This document shows positions 1 to 6,410 of a stretch of 8,538 nucleotides of DNA, piece by piece. Source of the stretch: Eubacterium sp. (lineage in GTDB: Bacteria > Bacillota > Clostridia > Oscillospirales > Acutalibacteraceae); the NCBI GenBank assembly GCA_029054965.1, contig JAIDEF010000317.1, positions 1 through 8,538 of the forward strand, written 5' to 3'. Each line of letters starts with the position of its first letter. Position 1 is the stretch's first letter. The notes beneath the pieces are model-generated. The model was not told where the DNA came from. It was given only the letters and a program-made list of their open reading frames with translations, and did not search any database. The translations under genes and the position numbers were made by a program.

Positions 1-340
1 CTCTTAATAGCAGCTTGATTGTTTCTGTTTCCTGGAAGGCTGTTAAATATTCATATTTATTCTTATAGTCGATAATAGACATATAATTTACATAGGTTTG
101 TGCTGAAATAACTTTTGCTTTATACAGCATATTGATTTTTTTCAGAAGATTGTTGCAGTCAGGTGCATTGCATTTTGAGTATAAATATTCTGCAATGCTT
201 TTTACACAATTGTACATTGAAGATGCTCTGTTTTTTGCACTGCTTTCTTTAAAAGCCAAAATGACCTCTTCAAAAGCTTTAGCAATATCCGGATATGAAG
301 TTAATGCTTTTTGCATTCTTGATTGACAGCTTTCCATCAT
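1..340 (-). CDS. Uncharacterised protein, N-terminal 113 residues, DUF4145/HEPN-like; cut by window edge
   Basis: An open frame starts at 340 and runs without a stop to the left edge, so only the N-terminal part is seen. Two adjacent ATG codons (338-340, 335-337) follow an AAAGG ribosome site; the first has the better spacing of about 6 bases. The protein is helical and lysine-rich, with no signal peptide or membrane segment. Residues about 35-95 (ASSMYNCVKSIAEYLY, then KKINMLYKAKVISAQTYVNY) resemble the helical pattern of DUF4145/HEPN-type domains, where a hydrophobic helix is followed by 'KI..L...G.IS...Y'. The usual basic/His motif after it is not evident (IIDYKNKYEYL instead), so RNase activity cannot be claimed. 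The resemblance is pattern memory, not a search. That this is a real gene is well supported by the long open frame, ribosome site and upstream -10; its function is unknown. Confidence 0.7.
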   Translation of the reverse strand, partial: MMESCQSRMQKALTSYPDIAKAFEEVILAFKESSAKNRASSMYNCVKSIAEYLYSKCNAPDCNNLLKKINMLYKAKVISAQTYVNYMSIIDYKNKYEYLTAFQETETIKLLLR

Positions 341-359
341 GATATACCTTTTAGAGATA

Positions 360-386
360 ATTATAAAATTGTTAAATATACTTAAA
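360..386 (-). promoter_or_regulatory. Possible promoter of the left-edge gene
   Basis: A perfect TATAAT lies on the minus strand at 360-365, about 20 bases before the ATG at 340. The only -35-like match is TTTAAG at 381-386 with a short 15-bp spacer, so the -10 is convincing and the -35 is not. It sits just beyond the tRNA terminator, consistent with separate transcription of this gene. Confidence 0.4.
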
Positions 387-436
387 CGCCAAAAAATAAA
401 AAAGACAGCCTTTTAGGCTGTCTTTTTTATTTGGCG
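387..436 (-). terminator. Intrinsic terminator of tRNA-Ser, extended palindrome
   Basis: The core stem is AGACAGCCT (403-411) against AGGCTGTCT (415-423) with a 3-base loop, flanked by six A on the left and six T on the right. On the minus strand this gives a GC-rich hairpin followed by TTTTTTATTTTTT, right after the tRNA 3' end. Complementarity continues outward through the A/T tracts to CGCC (387-390) against GGCG (433-436), with a 3-base length difference. The outer GGCG belongs to the tRNA acceptor end. Confidence 0.9.
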
Positions 437-520
437 CAGAGGGTGGGATTCGAACCCACGCGCCCTTTCGGACAAACGGTTTTCAAGACCGCCTCGTTAT
501 GACCACTTCGATACCTCTGC
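432..520 (-). tRNA. tRNA-Ser(UGA), CCA encoded
   Basis: The minus strand folds as a class II tRNA. The acceptor stem is GCAGAGG/CCTCTGC with discriminator G and an encoded CCA at the 3' end (432-434). The anticodon loop is CTTGAAA with anticodon TGA (genomic 483-485). A long variable arm (GTCC, GAAA loop, GGGC) is typical of serine tRNAs, and the T arm is GTGGG-TTCGAAT-CCCAC. The D region carries AGTGGT and the length is 89 bases including CCA. It reads UCN codons, mainly UCA. It has its own promoter upstream (536-564) and terminator downstream. No other tRNA is adjacent, so it is a single-gene unit. Confidence 0.97.
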
Positions 521-535
521 GTTTGGTGCTCAATA

Positions 536-564
536 ATATTACCACAGTAAAAGCAACTTGTCAA
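536..564 (-). promoter_or_regulatory. Strong housekeeping promoter of tRNA-Ser
   Basis: On the minus strand, TTGACA (559-564) is separated by exactly 17 bp from TAATAT (536-541). Transcription should start near 529-530, about 9 bases before the mature tRNA 5' end at 520. This is a perfect -35 and a near-consensus -10, as expected for a stable RNA gene. Confidence 0.9.
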
Positions 565-573
565 CCCTTTTTT

Positions 574-610
574 TAGAAAAAAAGAAAGCTCCTTTGTACA
601 AGGAGCTTTT
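574..610 (-). terminator. Intrinsic terminator after the zinc-ribbon gene
   Basis: The stem is AAAGCTCCTT (585-594) against AAGGAGCTTT (600-609) with a 5-base loop. On the minus strand it is followed by TTTCTTTTTTTC. It begins about 12 bases after the stop of the zinc-ribbon gene (622) and ends just before the -35 of the tRNA promoter, so it insulates the two units. Confidence 0.88.
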
Positions 611-621
611 AACTAATAAAA

Positions 622-894
622 TTAGTCTTTCATTGCTGCGAAACATTCGCTGCAATAAACAGGGCGATCACCGTTTGGTACGAACGGAACCTTGCATCCT
701 GCACCGCAGTTTGCACATACTGCATCATGAAGCTCTCTGGGAGCTCTTGCGGCAGCCTTTCTCTTGTCACGGCAGTCCTTGCATCTTTGCGGCTCGTTTA
801 CAAATCCCTTTTCTGCATAAAATTCCTGCTCACCTGCAGTGAATACAAAATCGTTACCACAGTCTTTACAGGTTAGTGTCTTGTCTTCAAACAT
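622..894 (-). CDS. Small double zinc-ribbon protein (zf-trcl type, CxxC-x17-CxxC)
   Basis: This is a 90-residue protein with two four-cysteine zinc sites. The first uses C9-x2-C12 and C38-x2-C41, with YAEKGFVNEPQRC between them, which is the hallmark of the 'probable zinc-ribbon' (zf-trcl) family. The second uses C60-x2-C63 and C81-x2-C84 separated by exactly 17 residues, the CxxC-x17-CxxC motif. A basic, Arg/Ala-rich linker (42-53, RDKRKAAARAPR) joins them and could contact nucleic acid. An additional C67 lies inside the second ribbon. The start is fixed by GAGAGGT 7 bases before ATG. The gene begins only 25 bases after the sigma-factor stop with no promoter between, so the two are probably co-transcribed. 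The molecular role of this family is not known to me; nucleic-acid or RNA polymerase binding is a guess from fold and context. Confidence 0.92.
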   Translation of the reverse strand: MFEDKTLTCKDCGNDFVFTAGEQEFYAEKGFVNEPQRCKDCRDKRKAAARAPRELHDAVCANCGAGCKVPFVPNGDRPVYCSECFAAMKD

Positions 895-919
895 TTTAAT
901 TACCTCTCATTCTTTAAGC

Positions 920-1492
920 TCACAGCTTTACATTGCTTAATTTTTTGCGAACTCTTTGTAAGGCATTGTCTATTGCCTTAGGTGTTTTAGTTAATCGCTT
1001 CGCAATTTCATTGTAACTGCAGCCGACAATATGAAGCCGTAAAACTTCATTTTCAAAATCTGAGAGATTCTGTTGAAGAACAGAAGTTAACATTGAAACG
1101 CTTTCTCTGGCAATAAATATATCCTCTGCACTGTCAAATCCGTTTTCAACGGGGATTTCTTCCTCCATATACTCAACAACATTTTGTACCGGAATGTCCT
1201 TGAGTCTGTTGAATTTTCTCAGTGCAGTCTGCATAGCATTGTCAACACAGATTTTAGAGTATGTTTTAAAACTTGCACCCTTGCTGCTGTCATATGACTT
1301 AATAGCAGCTAAAAGACCAATCATACCCTCCTGAATCAAGTCCTCTCGTTCCATAGGGGAATCTTTATACTTAGAGGCAATCATTTCAACCATTGCTCTG
1401 TAATCCTTGATGATAGCTTCCTGCTTTTTTGTATCGCCTGATTGCGCATTTGAAAGAATTTGGTCGTATGGTTTTTTAGTTTCCATTGACAT
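920..1492 (-). CDS. Sigma-70 family RNA polymerase sigma factor, SigH-like
   Basis: This is a 190-residue sigma factor with regions 2 and 4 only. Region 2 holds DLIQEGMIGLLAAIKSYD (51-68), the core-binding helix, followed by the -10 recognition segment (about 71-97). Region 4 (about 143-185) is a helix-turn-helix ending KAIDNALQRVRKKL, closely like the end of Bacillus SigH (Spo0H). There is no ECF zinc anti-sigma gene beside it. The frame can be extended upstream to a TTG at 1543, but that TTG is part of the -35 hexamer of the promoter, so the real start must be ATG 1492, or ATG 1486 two codons later. The ribosome site GGTGGGAGAGG lies immediately before. In spore formers SigH directs early stationary-phase genes; here I call only 'SigH-like', because stand-alone paralogues of this group exist in clostridia. 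The zinc-ribbon gene follows after 25 bases. Confidence 0.9.
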   Translation of the reverse strand: MSMETKKPYDQILSNAQSGDTKKQEAIIKDYRAMVEMIASKYKDSPMEREDLIQEGMIGLLAAIKSYDSSKGASFKTYSKICVDNAMQTALRKFNRLKDIPVQNVVEYMEEEIPVENGFDSAEDIFIARESVSMLTSVLQQNLSDFENEVLRLHIVGCSYNEIAKRLTKTPKAIDNALQRVRKKLSNVKL

Positions 1493-1514
1493 AATCCTCT
1501 CCCACCTTAAATAA

Positions 1515-1543
1515 ATAATAACAGAATAATATATTACAGTCAA
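1515..1543 (-). promoter_or_regulatory. Promoter of the sigma factor / zinc-ribbon operon
   Basis: On the minus strand, TTGACT (1538-1543) is followed after exactly 17 bp by TATTAT (1515-1520). The expected start site near 1508 leaves a leader of only about 16 bases before ATG 1492. The match is to a housekeeping promoter, not to the SigH consensus, so no autoregulation is visible. Confidence 0.8.
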
Positions 1544-1587
1544 CTAATTTTTTAAAAATTAACTGAAAATTTTATGCAAAATCAACA

Positions 1588-1623
1588 AATATCATAAAAT
1601 CCCGGCTTTAATAGTCGGGATTT
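1588..1623 (-). terminator. Probable intrinsic terminator after ychF
   Basis: The stem is AAATCCCG (1597-1604) against CGGGATTT (1616-1623), 15 bases after the ychF stop. On the minus strand the stem can extend inward past one A-C mismatch. The following tract, TTTTATGATATTT, is a weak U-run, so termination may be partial and some ychF transcripts could reach the sigma-factor gene. Confidence 0.7.
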
Positions 1624-1637
1624 GTCGAAAATGTCTT

Positions 1638-2732
1638 TTAAACATTGAAGCGGAAAAGAACAATATCTCCGTCTTTCATAACATATTCCTTGCCTTCGGA
1701 TCTAACAAGTCCTTTTTCCTTGGCAGCCGTCATACCTCCGCACTCAATCAAATCATTAAATGCAACAACCTCTGCCCTGATAAAACCGCGTTCAAAATCA
1801 GTGTGTATTTTACCGGCCGCCTGCGGAGCTTTAGTACCGTTCTTTATTGTCCAAGCTCTTACCTCGGGCTTGCCTGCTGTCAGGTATGAAATGAGACCAA
1901 GCAGTGCATAGCTCTTTTTTATCAGTCTGTCAAGACCGCTTTTTTCAAGTCCCATATCAGCAAGGAACATTTCCTTTTCCTCATCGTCAAGCTGAGCAAT
2001 TTCAGCTTCCATTTCAGCACATATCGGTAATGTTTCTGCACCCTCTGCAGCAGCAATCTCTTCAACGATTTTATAAAATGAATTGTTCTCAATGCCGTTA
2101 GCGAAGTCGTTTTCACCCATATTGCAGGCATATATAACAGGTTTTATTGTAAGCAGTGAAACGTCTTTAAGATATTCCTGCTCGTCATCATCAATTTCAA
2201 TACTGCGTGCAGTTTTGCCCTGCTCCATTTCCGCCTGCAGCTTTTCAAGAAACTCAACCTCAGGTGCAAGCTTTTTGTCACCCTTCATAGCTTTTTTTCT
2301 GCTGTCAATTCTTCTTGCGAGAATATCGAGGTCTGAAAGAATAAGCTCAAGATTAATAGTTTCAATATCTCTTGCAGGGTCGATATTTCCGTCAACGTGA
2401 GTTATATCATCGTTTTCAAAACAGCGAACAACGTGAATAACAGCATCAACCTCACGGATATGTGATAAAAATTTGTTGCCTAAGCCCTCGCCCTGAGATG
2501 CACCCTTAACAAGTCCTGCAATGTCAACAAATTCAATTGTTGCAGGTGTGAACTTATCAGGCTCATACATTTCAGCAAGCTTATCAAGTCTTTCGTCAGG
2601 AACGCAAACCATACCTACATTCGGCTCAATTGTGCAGAATGGGTAGTTGGCACTTTGTGCACCTGCATTTGTTATAGCGTTAAAAAGTGTGCTCTTACCT
2701 ACGTTAGGTAATCCTACAATACCAAGCTTCAT
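1638..2732 (-). CDS. ychF: Redox-regulated ATPase YchF (Obg-family, OLA1-like)
   Basis: This is a 364-residue TRAFAC-class P-loop protein of standard family length. Walker A is GLPNVGKS (7-14) and the G3 motif is DIAG (70-73), followed by LVKGASQGEGLGNKFL. The base-specificity motif is NMGE (204-207) in place of NKxD, which is the YchF signature for binding ATP rather than GTP. A coiled-coil, charged helical insert spans about 125-190. The C-terminal TGS domain (about 280-363) includes RAWTIKNGTKAPQAAGKIH and the conserved HTDFERGFIRAEV stretch. The family associates with ribosomes and is linked to translation and oxidative-stress control. Start: AAGGAG lies 8 bases before ATG. It is transcribed alone from a divergent promoter at 2779-2807 and ends at a weak hairpin. 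Confidence 0.97.
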   Translation of the reverse strand: MKLGIVGLPNVGKSTLFNAITNAGAQSANYPFCTIEPNVGMVCVPDERLDKLAEMYEPDKFTPATIEFVDIAGLVKGASQGEGLGNKFLSHIREVDAVIHVVRCFENDDITHVDGNIDPARDIETINLELILSDLDILARRIDSRKKAMKGDKKLAPEVEFLEKLQAEMEQGKTARSIEIDDDEQEYLKDVSLLTIKPVIYACNMGENDFANGIENNSFYKIVEEIAAAEGAETLPICAEMEAEIAQLDDEEKEMFLADMGLEKSGLDRLIKKSYALLGLISYLTAGKPEVRAWTIKNGTKAPQAAGKIHTDFERGFIRAEVVAFNDLIECGGMTAAKEKGLVRSEGKEYVMKDGDIVLFRFNV

Positions 2733-2778
2733 ATTTGAATCTCCTTAGAATTTAAAATCTGTCTGCATAATCCCATAT

Positions 2779-2807
2779 ATTATATATCAAAAAAATCCGT
2801 TTTACAA
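2779..2807 (-). promoter_or_regulatory. Promoter of ychF
   Basis: On the minus strand, TTGTAA (2802-2807, four of six consensus bases) is followed after 17 bp by a perfect TATAAT (2779-2784). The start site would be near 2772, giving a leader of about 40 bases before ATG 2732. It is divergent from the ilvB promoter, with the two -35 elements only 13 bases apart. Confidence 0.75.
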
Positions 2808-2820
2808 GTATTAAATACAC

Positions 2821-2849
2821 TTGACTTTGACAGGCAAATAATATATTAT
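2821..2849 (+). promoter_or_regulatory. Promoter of the ilv-leu operon
   Basis: TTGACT (2821-2826) is followed after 17 bp by TATTAT (2844-2849), the same hexamers and spacing as the sigma-factor promoter. An overlapping TTGACA (2827-2832) has no well-spaced -10; TATATT at 2847-2852 would give only 14 bp. Start is expected near 2856, leaving a leader of about 80 bases before ATG 2937. Confidence 0.65.
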
Positions 2850-2870
2850 ATTTCTAATAATTTTTTAGGC

Positions 2871-2914
2871 AGTGTAAAGCTTTGCTGTATTTTGTCAAGG
2901 TTTAGCACTTTTTT
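2871..2914 (+). promoter_or_regulatory. Possible attenuator-like hairpin in the ilvB leader
   Basis: AGTGTAAA (2871-2878) can pair with TTTAGCACT (2901-2909), with G2905 bulged, followed at once by a U-run (2910-2914), just before the ilvB ribosome site. A competing fold pairs GCAG (2869-2872) with CTGT (2885-2888). A short frame in the loop, TTG at 2882 to TAG at 2903-2905, would encode MLYFVKV with one Leu and two Val codons, but it lacks a well-placed ribosome site. The stem is AU-rich with a 22-base loop, so it may be chance. Confidence 0.3.
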
Positions 2915-2936
2915 GCAGAAAAGAGAGGCGAAAATT

Positions 2937-4598
2937 ATGAAACTCAATGGCTCGCAGATTGTTCTTGAGGTTTTAAAGGAACAAGGGGTAGATACTATTT
3001 TCGGCTACCCGGGCGGTACAATTCTGAATATTTTTGATGAGCTTTACAAATATGGTGACACTTTTAACCATATTCTTACAGCTCATGAGCAGGGTGCTTC
3101 ACACGCTGCAGACGGCTATGCCCGTGCAACAGGTAAGGTGGGGGTCTGCTTTGCAACATCAGGTCCCGGTTCAACTAATCTCGTAACCGGTATTGCTACT
3201 GCTTATATGGATTCAATTCCGGTTGTAGCAATCACCTGCAACTATGCTACAGAAGGTCTGGGAAGAGACTCTTTCCAGGAGGTTGATATTACAGGTATTA
3301 CAATGCCTATTACTAAGCATAACTTTATGGTTAAGGATGTAACAGAGCTTGCCGATACCATCCGCCGTGCATTTGAAATTGCACAGAGCGGACGCAAGGG
3401 TCCTGTTCTTGTTGATATTCCAAAGGATATTACAGCGGCAATGTGCGAATACGAGCCGCAGCCAAAGGTTGAAGTCGATAATCATAAAACACCAAAGGAA
3501 AAGTGCCTTAAAAGAGCAGTTGAGCTTATATCTCAGGCAAAGAAACCGCTTATATATGTTGGCGGCGGTGCAATTCTTTCAGAGGTTGGGGAGGATTTAA
3601 TTACCTTTGCTGAAAAGATTGATGCACCTGTTGTTTCATCACTTATGGGTCTTGGTGCGGTTCCTAACGGACATCCGCTTCATCTCGGACTTATCGGTAT
3701 GCATGGTCATTTTGAGTGCAACAAAGCAGCTCACGATTGTGATGTGCTTATTGTATGCGGTGCAAGATTTTCCGATCGTGTTGCAGGCAACAGGGCTAAG
3801 TTTGCTCCTAATGCAGAGATTTTACATATTGATATTGACTCTGCCGAGATGGACAAAAATATTGTTTCAAATTATCATTTAAGGGGTAACCTTGCAGATG
3901 TTATTCCTACGCTTACACGTGAGCTTGAGCAGCTTGACCACAGCGAATGGAGAACTGAAATAGAGGGCTTCAAGCGTCCTTTTGTTCAGCTTCAGATTGG
4001 CGATTATGTAAATCCGCAGGCAGTTATTGAGGCTGTTGATAATAAAACTCCTGATGATACAGTTGTTGTTACCGATGTTGGTCAGCATCAGCTTTGGGCT
4101 GCTCAGTTTTATAAATACAAGCTTCCGCATACACTTTTAACATCAGGCGGTTTGGGTACAATGGGCTATTCTATGGGTGCTGCTATGGGTGCCGCAGTCG
4201 GCTGTCCTGATAAACGTGTTATTATGTTTGTCGGTGATGGCGGTTTCCATATGAATTTAACTGAGCTTGCAACAATGGCATCGTACAATATTCCTGTTAT
4301 TATGTTTGTTATGAATAATACTGTTTTGGGAATGGTTCGCCAGTGGCAGAAAATTTTCTATAATAACCGTTTTTCTGATACCGACCCACATCGAGCAACA
4401 GATTTTGTTAAGGTCGCTGAGGCTTTTGGTGTTAAGGGTATGCGTATTAATACAAATGATGAAATTGATACTGTTATTGATGATGCTCTTAAGGTTAACG
4501 GTCCTGTACTTATTGAATGCAGAATTTCACCGGATTCAAACGTTCTTCCGATGATACCTCCCGGAGGCTCTGTAAAAGATATTAAGGAGGAAATGTAA
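2937..4598 (+). CDS. ilvB: Acetohydroxyacid synthase large (catalytic) subunit
   Basis: This 553-residue ThDP enzyme joins two pyruvates to 2-acetolactate, or pyruvate and 2-oxobutyrate to 2-acetohydroxybutyrate: the first common step to Val, Leu and Ile. The N-terminal PYR domain has FGYPGG and the catalytic glutamate E51 in HEQGASHAADGYARATGK. The central FAD-type domain has GRDSFQEVDITGITMPITKH and later GARFSDR. The C-terminal PP domain has the ThDP/Mg motif GDGG (433-436) through NN (460-461), then MVRQWQ, whose Trp (470) is the residue tied to 2-oxobutyrate preference in AHAS. A TTG at 2892 would extend the frame by 15 codons, but GAGAGG 8 bases before ATG 2937 fixes the start. The segment ITCNYATEGLGRDSF departs from the commoner 'GN/GQVPTxLIG' wording. 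It is followed after 2 bases by ilvN, whose ribosome site lies in its last codons. Confidence 0.96.
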   Translation: MKLNGSQIVLEVLKEQGVDTIFGYPGGTILNIFDELYKYGDTFNHILTAHEQGASHAADGYARATGKVGVCFATSGPGSTNLVTGIATAYMDSIPVVAITCNYATEGLGRDSFQEVDITGITMPITKHNFMVKDVTELADTIRRAFEIAQSGRKGPVLVDIPKDITAAMCEYEPQPKVEVDNHKTPKEKCLKRAVELISQAKKPLIYVGGGAILSEVGEDLITFAEKIDAPVVSSLMGLGAVPNGHPLHLGLIGMHGHFECNKAAHDCDVLIVCGARFSDRVAGNRAKFAPNAEILHIDIDSAEMDKNIVSNYHLRGNLADVIPTLTRELEQLDHSEWRTEIEGFKRPFVQLQIGDYVNPQAVIEAVDNKTPDDTVVVTDVGQHQLWAAQFYKYKLPHTLLTSGGLGTMGYSMGAAMGAAVGCPDKRVIMFVGDGGFHMNLTELATMASYNIPVIMFVMNNTVLGMVRQWQKIFYNNRFSDTDPHRATDFVKVAEAFGVKGMRINTNDEIDTVIDDALKVNGPVLIECRISPDSNVLPMIPPGGSVKDIKEEM

Positions 4599-4600
4599 TT

Positions 4601-5113
4601 ATGGCAGAGGAAAAGCTTGTTTTATCTGTTCTTGTTGACAATGTTTCGGGTGTTCTTCAGCGTGTAGCAGGTCTTTTTTCAAGACGAGGCTATAACATCA
4701 GCTCACTTACAGTAAGTGAAACAGAAGACCCTGCATTTTCAAGAATGACTATTGAATCCTATACCGAGCCTGAAAATTTCAGACAGATTAAAGCTCAGCT
4801 TTTAAAGCTTGAGATTGTCAAAAAGGTAGCAGAACTTACCGACGATAAATCAGTTTCAAGTGAGCTTCTGTTAATAAAGGTTTCAGCAGCAGGTGTTGAA
4901 AAGAAAAATGCTCTTCTTGCACTTAATATGCGTTATGGCGCAAGAGTTCTTGATGTATCAATGACCACTATGACACTTGAGTTTACAGGCACAGGTGCTA
5001 CCATTGATATGTTTGTTGAAGAAATTGAAAATGATTTCGGTATTGTTGAGCTTGCACGTACAGGTATCACATCTCTTGAACGTGGTGAAGGCTCATTTAC
5101 TGATGATATATAA
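4601..5113 (+). CDS. ilvN: Acetohydroxyacid synthase small (regulatory) subunit
   Basis: This 170-residue partner of IlvB activates the enzyme and confers feedback inhibition, typically by valine. An N-terminal ACT domain (about 5-80) has the family pattern [27 protein letters not shown]14, G17 and N32 lie where the valine-binding residues are in IlvH-type subunits. A C-terminal domain (about 85-160) includes LLLIKVSA and the GARVLDVS stretch. Length is normal for the family. The start is ATG 4601, with AAGGAGG 10 bases upstream inside ilvB and a 2-base gap after the ilvB stop, so translation is probably coupled. leuC follows after about 32 bases. Confidence 0.95.
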   Translation: MAEEKLVLSVLVDNVSGVLQRVAGLFSRRGYNISSLTVSETEDPAFSRMTIESYTEPENFRQIKAQLLKLEIVKKVAELTDDKSVSSELLLIKVSAAGVEKKNALLALNMRYGARVLDVSMTTMTLEFTGTGATIDMFVEEIENDFGIVELARTGITSLERGEGSFTDDI

Positions 5114-5145
5114 GCAATGAAACAAAAAGAAATAGGGTGAAAATT

Positions 5146-6408
5146 ATGTCTATGACTATGACACAAAAAATATTGGCGGACCATGCCGGACTTGACAGTG
5201 TTGTTGCAGGTCAGCTTATTGAAGCGAAGCTGGATATGGTTCTCGGTAACGATGTTACCTCACCGGTTGCCATTAATGAAATGAATAAATTCGGCAAGAC
5301 CGATGTTTTTGATAAAACAAGAATATCTCTTGTAATGGACCACTTTACTCCGAACAAGGATATTCAGTCTGCTGAAAACTGCAAGCAGGTAAGAGAATTT
5401 GCGAAGAAGAATGATATTCTCCATTACTATGATGTAGGTAATATGGGTATTGAGCATGCTCTTCTTCCCGAGCAGGGCATTGTTACAGCAGGTGACTGCA
5501 TTATCGGTGCTGACTCTCATACCTGTACCTATGGTGCATTGGGTGCATTTTCAACAGGTGTAGGTTCAACTGATATGGCAGCAGGTATGATTACAGGCAA
5601 GGCTTGGTTTAAGGTTCCTTCTGCTATCAAGGTTGTTATTACAGGCAAAAAGGCACAGTGCATTTCAGGTAAGGATGTTATTCTTCATCTTATCGGGATG
5701 ATTGGTGTTGACGGTGCTCTTTACAAATCGCTTGAATTCACAGGTGATGGTATTAAAGAGCTTTCTATGGATGACCGCCTTTGTATTTCAAATATGGCAA
5801 TTGAATGCGGTGCCAAAAACGGAATTTTCCCTGTTGATGAGATTACACTTGAATATGTTAAAGACAGAGGTCAAAGACCTTATAAAGTTTATGAGGCTGA
5901 TGAAGATGCTGAGTATGATTCAGTTGTTGAGATTGACTTGAGCAAGCTCAGTCCGACTGTTGCCTGTCCTCATCTTCCTGAAAACACAAAAACTGTTGAT
6001 GAGCTTGAAAAAATTGAAATTGATCAGGTAGTTATCGGCTCTTGTACAAACGGCAGAATGGAGGATATGCGTATTGCCGCATCAATCCTTAAGGGCAAGA
6101 AGGTTGCAAAGGGTGTTCGCTGTATTGTAATCCCTGCAACACAGACTATTTATCTTAACTGTGTAAAGGAAGGTCTTGCTGAAATTTTTGTTGAAGCAGG
6201 TGCAATCGTTTCAACTCCTACCTGTGGTCCTTGTCTTGGCGGTCATATGGGTATTTTAGCAAGCGGTGAAAAAGCAGTTTCCACCTCTAACAGAAATTTT
6301 GTAGGACGTATGGGTCATACTAAGAGTGAAATTTATCTTGCATCACCAGCAGTTGCTGCTGCATCTGCTGTAAAGGGTTATATTGCAGATCCAAGAAAGG
6401 AGGCTTAA
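5146..6408 (+). CDS. leuC: 3-isopropylmalate dehydratase (isomerase) large subunit, LeuC2/HacA type
   Basis: This 420-residue aconitase-family subunit works with LeuD to convert 2-isopropylmalate to 3-isopropylmalate in leucine synthesis. The 4Fe-4S ligands are visible: C300 in VIGSCTNGR, and C360 and C363 in [13 protein letters not shown]. The active-site loop [18 protein letters not shown] begins at G121. The length of about 420, not about 470, places it in the short split subfamily shared with homoaconitase and related enzymes, so sequence alone leaves some doubt over substrate; the ilvBN and leuD neighbours support isopropylmalate. A GTG at 5137 could add three codons, but AGGGTGA is spaced correctly for ATG 5146. 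The gene's last codons hold the ribosome site of leuD. Confidence 0.93.
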   Translation: MSMTMTQKILADHAGLDSVVAGQLIEAKLDMVLGNDVTSPVAINEMNKFGKTDVFDKTRISLVMDHFTPNKDIQSAENCKQVREFAKKNDILHYYDVGNMGIEHALLPEQGIVTAGDCIIGADSHTCTYGALGAFSTGVGSTDMAAGMITGKAWFKVPSAIKVVITGKKAQCISGKDVILHLIGMIGVDGALYKSLEFTGDGIKELSMDDRLCISNMAIECGAKNGIFPVDEITLEYVKDRGQRPYKVYEADEDAEYDSVVEIDLSKLSPTVACPHLPENTKTVDELEKIEIDQVVIGSCTNGRMEDMRIAASILKGKKVAKGVRCIVIPATQTIYLNCVKEGLAEIFVEAGAIVSTPTCGPCLGGHMGILASGEKAVSTSNRNFVGRMGHTKSEIYLASPAVAAASAVKGYIADPRKEA

Positions 6409-6410
6409 TT

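Noticed and set aside
558..842. Open frame of 94 codons on the plus strand
   Set aside because: It crosses a terminator and is antisense to the zinc-ribbon gene, whose cysteine pattern is decisive.
2083..2400. Open frame of 105 codons on the plus strand
   Set aside because: It is antisense to ychF, serine-rich as expected from reading a coding strand backwards, with no start signals.
2909..2923. CodY-box-like sequence before ilvB (TTTTTGCAGAAAA)
   Set aside because: Only about 10 of 15 positions fit the AATTTTCWGAAAATT consensus and the palindrome is broken, so it is not supported in an A/T-rich leader.
2850..2936. T-box riboswitch, common before branched-chain genes in Firmicutes
   Set aside because: The leader of about 80 bases is too short and has no conserved T-box GGGTGG-type sequence or specifier stem.
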